From: Hedera helix
Lineage: Eukaryota; Streptophyta; Magnoliopsida; Apiales; Araliaceae
Direction: 5' to 3'
Length of the DNA: 64,000 bases
Assembly: GCA_947179155.2 (NCBI GenBank)
Contig: OX359275.1
Span: 37,754,808-37,818,807 of the forward strand
In this document: piece after piece, positions 55,570 through 64,000 of the stretch
Layout of the letters: the number at the start of each line of letters is the position of its first letter
Numbering within the stretch: the stretch's first letter is position 1
Program-made: the position numbers and the translations under genes
The notes under the pieces: model-generated
Told to the model about the DNA's origin: nothing
The model's database searches: none
The model's input: only the letters and a program-made list of their open reading frames with translations

Positions 55570-58500
55570 AAATTACAAAATAAAATCAAGTAAAGATGTC
55601 TCATTTCTTATAGTGCTTTGCCAATCTATCCCAATAATCACTGCCGATTTTTATAATTTCGTTAGTAGCCATAAATGCTTTGGTTGGAAAAAAAAAAACC
55701 AAACCATTTAAATCAGTTATAAAATATTAAAAATCAAAACTGTCCAAATTTTTACTCCGTAATCGATTATCGATTTATTCAGTTATCGGTTAAATCTATT
55801 TAGTCAGTTATTTTATCATGGTTCAGATACTTGCTCATAGAATCTGCCAGAAGAATGAACAAGCTCAATAGAGATCTCTTGGAAGAGCAAGAAAGAGGCA
55901 ACTTTCTCCAAGTCCACTTGGTCGGCTGGCATCTTGATCCACAGAGGCCTTATCAAATGCTCCCTCTACTCCAAATTAGGGATACATTTTTAAAAAGGCG
56001 ACTTTAAAGGATAATTTTATTTCCCTAACGTATCTAACATTGATTTGAAATGTAGTAGTGGTGACATGATATTACTCAATTAACTAAGAACAAAAGTAAT
56101 GGCATATTAGGAACTTAAGTTATTTATAGTCTAAAAATAGAATATTTCTTATTTAGAATGCACAAAAAAATGAAAAAGTATCTCTAATTTTAAAACAGAG
56201 GAAACAGTACTTTAGACTTTTAGGCGCCGTTTGCAGTAGATATGTTTGTCAAATGGCTAAAGACAACCCAGTGTCACTGCCTGTACCAAGGTCTAGTTGC
56301 CGTGATTTTTAAAGTTTCTCATGCATTTTTAACTTTTCAAAAGCATTCAAAGATAAATATTTTCAAGTGCATTGATGATCAAAACAGAGTCAATTGACGA
56401 TAGAATTTTTTAAAAATCCTCTTCTAGCAAAAACTATGAAAATAATACCGGAAAATGATGAAGAAACATGTTTTTATAAATTATTACTATTGTACAAGTA
56501 AGTCTTTTTTTATAAAAATAATAAAATAACTTGGGTCAAACCAAACCGAGCGTAAATTCAAGATATTTCACTAACTTATCCTGATATGTTAATTAATTTC
56601 TGGATTCTTTTACGGTTGCAATGAGTCATGACAGATATATATTTATCTATACTACTTAACCTTACTTGTATTGGTTTTTCGTAACAGTAGTCAAGACAGG
56701 TTTTCTGGTAGATTATAGGACTCTCTGTGTCCATTTGTGCTACCAAATGAGGTTCCAACGATTCTGGCTTCTTCCCTTCTTCATCAGTCTCAATAATTGA
56801 GTAATAACAGCGATCATATTCTGTTGTCTGCCAACCTTTCTTAAGTCGTCTACAGTAATTCCTGGAAACTTCTGCTTGGGGCCGGTACTTCTGCGCAGGA
56901 ACCTGTTTATAGAAAGTGTGAGGAGGCCATGTTGTAGTAAAGGAATGTAAATGAACTACCAGATTATTCTTTTTTGTTTACCATGTTTTCTAAATCAACT
57001 CAGATGTGAACTGATTGGAAATGGTCTGGTACTATATCCAATTCAAACTATAGTTGCTAAAAATAAACTAGAAACTGAAACAATAAAATTATGGAGATCA
57101 TGCTGCTTACAAACAGAGAAACTAGCAACAGTGCATTAATTCTGAACATCGTACATAGAGGAGACAACAGAAAAGAAACAACTACTGGAGACACTACAGC
57201 ATCAGACTATGCCTCATAACCACATACATGAATGATGAATCTTTTTGGATAAACATGACAAATTTTCAGTTTAGGCATATAAATTAAAAACAGCCCCCAA
57301 GTGTCAGGTGAATCTTTTCTTTAACCTTCCGATTTCTTCTTTACTCACTAGGTCTTTTACCATGTTTGATGTGTGCGACGACTTACCTCTTCCAATTGAG
57401 AGATCACAAAGAAGACAGATTCAATGTTAACTGCATCATAAAGTCGAATGCGTCGCAATTCTCTGCTGCATGGTTTAGGCAAATTTACAAACGGAAGGCC
57501 ACGATTAACTCCCTTCGAAAAAGAAAGAAGTTTCTCCCAGTAGCCCACATAACGACGTTGGCTTGGTATGGACACCTGTTCAGCACATGCACGTTATGCA
57601 CTTGTTAATTTACACTTCAACAAACACACATGACACAACTAAGTCTTGCAATGATGAAATCTGCAACCACCTTCACCAAGCTCAGATAGCGAACATATAT
57701 AATATAATATGCACTTTGCACTTAATATGAGACTAGTACTTATGTAAGGATGAAATTTTTAGTTTTCAATGTTCTGTTAGCAGCTTGCATAGCTTGTGCT
57801 TAATTTGTTATCACCTATTCTAGCTAATTTTCTCCAATTGATTTTTCCGCTCCTTTTAATAAAAGATCTATTACAACATTTCATCAAATCGACAATTGAT
57901 CTTTGATAAAATATGTACATCACACATATTTATATATGGAAAATATATTGTTCGGAAATTTTAATATAAATTGTTACCTACTTTTTATCAAGCTACTTCA
58001 CATAAATAAATGGTGAATTCAATACAATTGATTCTAAACAACCACCGTGAATTTGTCATCGTAAAACCCTTTTTTTATTATTAGCAAACACAGAGGCTTG
58101 ATGATGTTTTTTAAATTTGTTGATAACAAGGTAAGCACAGAATTTTGCAAATTATGATGGGATAGATTTCGTTCTTCTTTTCCTTTTTCCTTTCCTTTTT
58201 CTTTTCCTGAAATAAATCAGAAAAGTTAAACTTAAATTTGCAAGCTCCTCAATTTGCATCAAATTGTCATCCAAGTTCACAGATCATGATAATTTTATTA
58301 CATCTAAGACGACTTACTCCTTCATTATTGGTGGTCCGTTTATCGGCATACATCTGAAGAGCATCCTCGGCTAGCATGCCAGTGTAAACTAGGTAGGCAG
58401 ATACCATCATGCCCGTCCGGCCTTTTCCCGCCTGCAAATTCAGAGAATTAGCAAACTGAATTTTAATAATATAGGATAACAGTATCTTAATGCAACAACA

Positions 58501-60386
58501 TTCGTCTCATGTCATGGGTGCTGTAGAAATTAGCATCCTTATACATTTCAGTTCTCAAGCCAAAGAAAATCTGAGTGGAAACAAGACAAAGAAAGATTGC
58601 ATTGATATAATTTAATATGATTTTGCTTTAATAGAAATTATTGCAAGCTGTAAAATACTCCCTGCATTCCACTATGTAGGACATTTATGACATAATCTCA
58701 CAAATTAAGAAATCTTATTAATATTAATGTAAAGTAATTCATTTTTTTTCTGTTAAATTCTATTTTTACGCACTGATACTCCTCCATCTCTCAATTACTC
58801 CTAGTATGTTTAATTTCGCAACCTAGCTTACAACTTTTCATTTCCTCTCTCATTTTCTCCGTAATCCCCTCATTAATTTTCAGTCTTCTTATGTTTTTTA
58901 ACAATTCCAATTTCATTTTACTCCATAGCCTCTTCTCATCTCCCTCCAAAATTTTCTTTTAAATTTTTTAAACTCCTCTCTCCATGTCAAATTTGTAGAT
59001 TTTGAAACCTCCTAGTTTGAGTTTTTTAACTTCTAATTTACATAAATCTTCCCTCTATTTTTCCCTAATGGTTATGGAGGAAGGTATAAAGTGAAACAAT
59101 TCATTGATGGAGGGATAACCTACTGACAACCCATAGAAAAAATATAATTGAAAGAGGAGAAACTAAAGAGTTTTTTTTTTGGAGAAAAGAAGAGTAAAAA
59201 GGCTGACGGAGTATTTGGGAGGGATGTAATATATATTTAGGAGAGAAGAATTACCTAGAAATTAGAATTATTTTATTGATGAGATGTTTTAGGGGTAAAG
59301 TAAGAAATGATTGAATTTATATGTGGAAAACGTCTTATATTAAGGAGAAAAAAAAACTTCTAAAATGACTTACATAACGGAAAGGAGGAAGTAGTAATAA
59401 TTTTATTAAAAGTGACGACAGACTGATAGTAAAATATATGATTATTACCAGTTGAAAAGAAATTAAAAAGCATACAAAAAGTTAGCACTAGATGAAAACT
59501 ATATACGTGCTAGCTAAAGAAATTTTAATAAAAAAAAGATGCTATATTTGAAGCTTGCAAGTATACCATGCAGTGTACAACTGCAATATTCTTTGGGTTG
59601 CTTGAGAGCCATGACTCCACACTCTCGCAGAATTCTTTTATCATATAGAGAGGCGGGACGTGATTGTCATCAAATGGAAATCTCTCCACGCGACCGTGGA
59701 AATGTGATGGATCATAAGTTTGTTCTATACATAAGTTGAAGACCTACAAGATACCACAAAAATAAACAAAATAAGCAAATGAATCCGAAAACCTGATGAA
59801 TAGGCTATTTTTCAAGTCAATTCTCAGAATAAACTTCTAGACAAAAATTGTATAATGTTTATGGTGAAAAACATGTTCAGGAAAATCTTATGATTGCCGG
59901 AACTTGATATATAATGTCAACAAAAGCTTGCCAAAGGAAAAAAAATTGTGCAGAACAAAAACAGGTCTTAAGTCTTAACCATAATACAAACAATTCAAGA
60001 GGTTAAAATGAAGGGAAATGCTACAAATTAATTAGGAATAATTCATAAAATAATTAAACACAAAATGACCCGTTCATCCAGAGTCCTTAAAAGCACACCT
60101 TATAATGCCCAGGATGTCTCATGTCCAGTACAGACTTGACCTGCCACATAGGATTACGATACATGGCTCTCATTCGTTCTGCAGGAAAGGACATTGCCAG
60201 TACACGATCCGTGATATAACTCATATCAAGATCATATCCACCAACTAGCATTCGTCTCCGTTTCTTGGATACCAAGTTACGTATATAAAAACTTCTGGAT
60301 AAATAATTAATCAGTTGATGTTCGATATGGAATGCACCGATGTTTCCGGTAATCCCTGGTCCCTGTTTCGAAAAGTTAAAACCCAT
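54955..60386 (-). CDS. PTEN1: PTEN phosphatase (AtPTEN1-like)
   Basis: Dual-specificity/lipid phosphatase removing the 3-phosphate of PtdIns(3,4,5)P3; the Arabidopsis relative AtPTEN1 acts in pollen. Seven exons on the minus strand: 60099-60386, 59567-59743, 58318-58431, 57387-57575, 56666-56902, 55285-55386 and 54955-55110. All introns are GT-AG and phase 0, giving 420 residues. The phosphatase domain shows KKRRRMLVGGYDLDMSYITD, the FPFDDNHVP loop (general-acid region) and the P-loop HCMAGKGRTG with Cys154 and Arg160. The C2-like domain follows (RELRRIRLYDAVN; PHLVAQMDTESPIIYQKTC; KMIGGRLFYACFNTSFINN; GRSICGSAFCVELLFGP). The first P-loop Lys of human PTEN is Met here, as in AtPTEN1. The start ATG lies 15 nt after an acceptor (GCAG at 60402-60405), so a leader intron is likely. 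The gene appears intact. Confidence 0.95.
55532..55567. repeat. (TA)n microsatellite in a PTEN intron
   Basis: About 17 AT units between PTEN exons 5 and 6. Confidence 0.9.
55960..56207. mobile_element. Stowaway-like MITE in a PTEN intron
   Basis: Left end CTCCCTCTACTCCAAATTAG and right end (complement of CTAATTTTAAAACAGAGGAA) form imperfect inverted repeats. TA follows on the right, TG lies on the left. About 248 bp, non-coding. Confidence 0.68.
58658..59391. mobile_element. Stowaway-type element in PTEN intron 2
   Basis: Ends CTCCCTGCATTCCACTATGT and the complement of ACATAACGGAAAGGAGGAAG are flanked by TA on both sides (58656-58657 and 59392-59393). At 734 bp it is long for a MITE. Its outer sequences match the 53712-53978 element. 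There is no coding region, so it may be an internally filled or deletion derivative of a mariner element. Confidence 0.75.
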
Positions 60387-63300
60387 TTTGTTCGGTGCTA
60401 CCTGCATATAGAAAGTTACATGTAAAGATTGAAACGATACATTCAAACCAGCAACAGGAGAATAAAAAATGATATTTTAATGGATCAAAACTGAAGAAGA
60501 ATATGCATTTACTCAAAAACTTATTTAGATCAGGAATAATGATATCTCATTACATAATTTTCTTGAAGGAACAAGGGAATAATAAGTATGGCTTGATGCA
60601 CACACTGTAACAAGCCAAAATATGTGACTTACTAGGGTTTCACTAATGCTTGGCATGTTGACATGCTTCACATTTTACTGATTGAGTGCGTTTCTTTTCG
60701 CTTTTATATTTACATGTAAATTAGAACGAAAAAAATGAGGTACAAATTCATGTTCAAACTGGAGTAGCATATGCTGCTTGACTAGTTGAAACTTCGTTTA
60801 TAAATTCTGGACTGGTACAAGAACTTTGCATGTCTGTTAATTGTTTCCATAAATAACTTTAACACCAGTTATGCAACGCTTAAGCTTCCCAGCAAAAATA
60901 AATGAAGAAAAAGCATGCCACCAGCTCTTCCTAGATTATTATAAATTTAACTCATCAAATCACTAACCAAAATATTACCTAAAACTGATTAAAATATGAG
61001 TGACATTGCATAATTAGATCACGTAAGGATTGAAAATCTAGACGCAAGAAAATGAGAGATATAACTTCTTCTCTCTCTTTTTCCTTTTGACAAGTAAAAG
61101 TAAGATAACCCTTTTTTTCTATCCATCATCATAAAATCAAGTAACTGTACTTCGTACGTAACTTGAATGTGTTCACTAATATTATATTAGATTTCATTAG
61201 AAGGAAGGAATTAGTCTCCACTAACCTCATTCGAAGAATGAACAAGAAAAGGGTGACTTTTAAGGTATGGATGGGGTTGGAGGCTAAAGCTATGCCAACT
61301 TCTTGTAGACTGACTTCTCTTTAGGCTCTGAGATGTTTTTGGGTGCGATGGTCAAATTGTTCTATAAACATTAGTTCACAATATATCACATACTTGGTTA
61401 AAGTTTTTAACTCTTTCGCCTATGTTTATAGGTCTAAGTAATTTCAATACCCACAATCCCATAATTGTAAAGAATAAGAGTTTATGTATTCGTTCTATCA
61501 AGAAAATTTGGAAACTAGTGTATATAATAACTCGAGTAATTCTCAAACTATGAATGATATCTAGCAAAAATAGATTCTCCAAGCATCTAAATGAAAATTC
61601 TGAACATAACAAATGTCATTCGTGATAAAAAAAAAAAAGAAGAAGCAGTTTGCTTTAAGAACTCTCACATGAACGTGAAGGTGAGACGCACCTTAAGGGC
61701 ATGTGGAAATATAAAAGACAAATATCAATTCCCAAATAAAATATAACCCAATTGAAATCAAGCAAATTCAAATAATTCCATGTGTTTTGCTTAGATGCCT
61801 ATATCTCCATATTGAAGTTGGTAGATAGTGTAAAAATATGAGTTTTTCAATTTCTTTTTCTTTTTTTTCTAAAAAAAAATTAAAATTTTAAGCATGAACC
61901 TCAGAAATTCTAAAGGCCAAAGATGCAACATAATTATAAAATAAAAATCCAACAAATTTTTTAAAAATAAAATAATAAAAAATTAAAGGATAGGAATTTA
62001 CTTAAGCAGGGCCTAGAGTTCCAGGATTCAGTTGCTTTAATCCCCCGCAAATCATAAGAATTCAAAACCCTAATGCGTTTTCCTTGGTTCCTTCACAATC
62101 CATATACGCACCCGTACCAGAATTACGGTACCCAAATTGGTCCAAGAATCAAAAAACGCATAGATTCTTGGACCATGGAAGAAGTGGGTTCACCTAAAGA
62201 GACTCGGCAGTATCACTTCTATACAAGTTTTCAAGGGGGGCGGGGGGAAGAGGAGGTGATGGTGGTAACCATTTTTCGATTAGGAGACTCAAATCAATTT
62301 TCTTTACGGACTGAAAAATCTTGCTATATTTGGGGTAATAACCTCTTAGCCACATTTTAGAAATCCCAAATTTGGAGGGAAAGGGGCCGAAACTCGAGGA
62401 ATATTTTTTATTGTGTGGGTGGGGGAGAGATTCATTCCATTTTCTTCATTCAAAACAAGAGTCTGTACTGTAAATCTATATTTCTATTCAATAAATGTAT
62501 TGGGTCTGGGCGAGGGATACACGAACCAAAATCTATAACCAGGTTTACGAGCTACACACAAAATTAAAAAATCAACCGTACTGAACTCAACCCTTACCAT
62601 TTTAAATCGAAAAGTATAAAATTAAAAAAAGTGAACACCGTAAAATTTAAAAATCGAGATTAGTTCTGCCAATTTAATTTATCAAAAAATTAAAACCGAT
62701 CAAACAATTTTAAATTATAATATAATTTATATACTTTTCTAATAAATATTTATTTTATATAACTATATATTTATTATATGTCTTTATTGTGACGAATTTG
62801 CAAAACTTTTATCCTAATAAGTGAGTTAGGTGATTTTTGTTTTCCTGTGATAGATTTAAAGAACTTCTATCCTAATTAGTAGTCACTAAGTTAGTGATTT
62901 ATTAATTATTATGACAAATTGACAATATGATAAATATCAAATTATCAATTATCAACAATATTACATATATTGTCAATAACATAAGAAGTTTCATATGGTA
63001 TTAATATTATATACAAAAATTGAGATAACATGTTGTGATACTGAAATGAATTAATACTGAAGTGAGAGTTTAAAAATGAATTAAGGATGGTATTCTAGTA
63101 CTTTAAATTTATTTAAATTGGATGAATTCATAACTATATACCTTATGCTTAAGTTTTATAATCGACTAAATCGATTAAACTGACCGATTTAACAGATAAC
63201 CGAATAATTCGATAACTGATCATGGAGTAAAAAATTTGACGATTTTGATTTTTTATATTTTATAACTTACTTAAATGATTTAGTTATTTTTTTTTTCCGT

Positions 63301-64000
63301 CCGAACCTGCACTCCTAACCAACTTTATAGCTAATTTTCCTGTTTTGACCATGAAGTGCCTAGTAATAATATTACACCTTGACAACTTCTAATTTCTAAA
63401 TGATTTATGTTGTTATTTAAAAAAATATATTTATATATTGAGACATTGATTAATAGATTAAAAAAACAATATGTACCTTTTCATTTAGTACTTAGAGGGT
63501 AATATTAGTCTTTATAATCATTTTTATTTCATAGTGAACTTATAAAAATTTTGTGTGTAATTTATTGTGTAGTCAGGCTTATTTATAATGTATTTGAGTA
63601 AGTTAAATGAGATAATTAATTAGGTTTATTAATGAGAAATGCTAATTGTCATAATTATAATATATTATTAGTAAATCTAAAAGTGAAAATTATAATCTAA
63701 TGTATGTAACAATTATAATTTATTGTTATATATTTGTATTGATTTCTATTGATTAGTATTATTTTGTATAACTGGTAATTTACATTTGACATAAAATTAA
63801 TGGTCAAATAAATTATTTTTTGTTTCTTTTTTATCAAATTTTATTTTATATTTGATTATGGTTATCACGGCCAATTAATGGTCAAAAAATTTATTTTTTT
63901 TTCTTTTTTATCAAAATTTATTTTTCATTTGATTATGGTTATCATGATCGTTTTTTTTTTTAAATGTCTTAATCTATTATAATAATTTATCTTAATCTAG
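60387..64000. other. PTEN upstream region and AT-rich right flank
   Basis: 60405-61980 is probably a leader intron. 62000-62400 is GC-richer and likely holds the PTEN 5' UTR/promoter on the minus strand; it includes a 13-bp perfect hairpin at 62138-62175. From 62500 onward the DNA is AT-rich and non-coding. 63150-63310 is an inverted relative of 55690-55810 (shared TTATAAAATATT and GTTATCGGTTAAATC-like motifs), so it belongs to a dispersed, probably hAT-type repeat. Confidence 0.5.
62138..62175. other. Perfect 13-bp inverted repeat (hairpin)
   Basis: TGGTCCAAGAATC and GATTCTTGGACCA are separated by a 12-bp loop. A second smaller palindrome (GTACC...GGTAC) lies 20 bp before. The position fits the leader of the minus-strand PTEN transcript. 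Confidence 0.8.

Noticed and set aside
62073..62360. 95-codon plus-strand open frame
   Set aside because: It overlaps the probable PTEN leader on the opposite strand and includes the hairpin sequence; no homologue was recognised.

Overview
This window is nuclear DNA from a flowering plant, almost certainly a eudicot. The evidence is intron-split plant genes (plastidic chorismate mutase, APC11, PTEN, a lamin-like phytocyanin, a DUF863 protein, PLS-class PPR proteins), very AT-rich intergenic DNA, and typical plant transposons (Ty3/gypsy chromovirus, hAT, Stowaway and Tourist MITEs). The species cannot be named from the sequence.

Layout. 1-4.87 kb: the 3' end of a Tekay/Del-type Ty3/gypsy element (RNase H, integrase, chromodomain) and its 2.9 kb 3' LTR. 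6.4-9.8 kb (-): APC11, the RING subunit of the anaphase-promoting complex. 9.8-13.6 kb: a complete, very young LTR element with no recognisable retrotransposon enzymes. Its interior carries intron-less pieces of four unrelated host genes (importin-alpha IMPA-9, complex I 75 kDa subunit, monodehydroascorbate reductase, vacuolar H+-pyrophosphatase). It sits just upstream of the APC11 5' UTR. 14.2-14.9 kb: a non-autonomous hAT element. 17-19.6 kb (-): a phytocyanin (ENODL) gene. 21.7-23.0 kb: a Mutator-like long-TIR element with a possible histone H2A fragment. 23.6-28.9 kb (-): chorismate mutase. 31.3-33.1 kb (+): PPR protein. 34.9-36.1 kb (+): DUF179/AlgH-like protein. 40-45.3 kb (+): DUF863 protein with a C27 tract in its leader. 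46.4-53.7 kb: three consecutive pseudogenes (PPR, saccharopine-dehydrogenase-like, UGT708-like glycosyltransferase) with a tRNA-Gln gene among them. 55.0-60.4 kb (-): PTEN phosphatase. 62.4-64 kb: AT-rich repeats.

The genes are unrelated housekeeping and metabolic genes and form no pathway cluster. The PPR and DUF179 neighbours appear to match an adjacent pair in Arabidopsis (from memory: At3g29230/At3g29240).

The most notable item is the gene-capturing retroelement at 9776-13619. Importin, complex I and MDHAR segments are fused in one open frame of about 630 codons. Its two 328-bp LTRs differ at one position and are flanked by a perfect 5-bp duplication. Downstream of it, the APC11 first-intron junction is one base out of register with canonical splicing, so this APC11 copy may be compromised.
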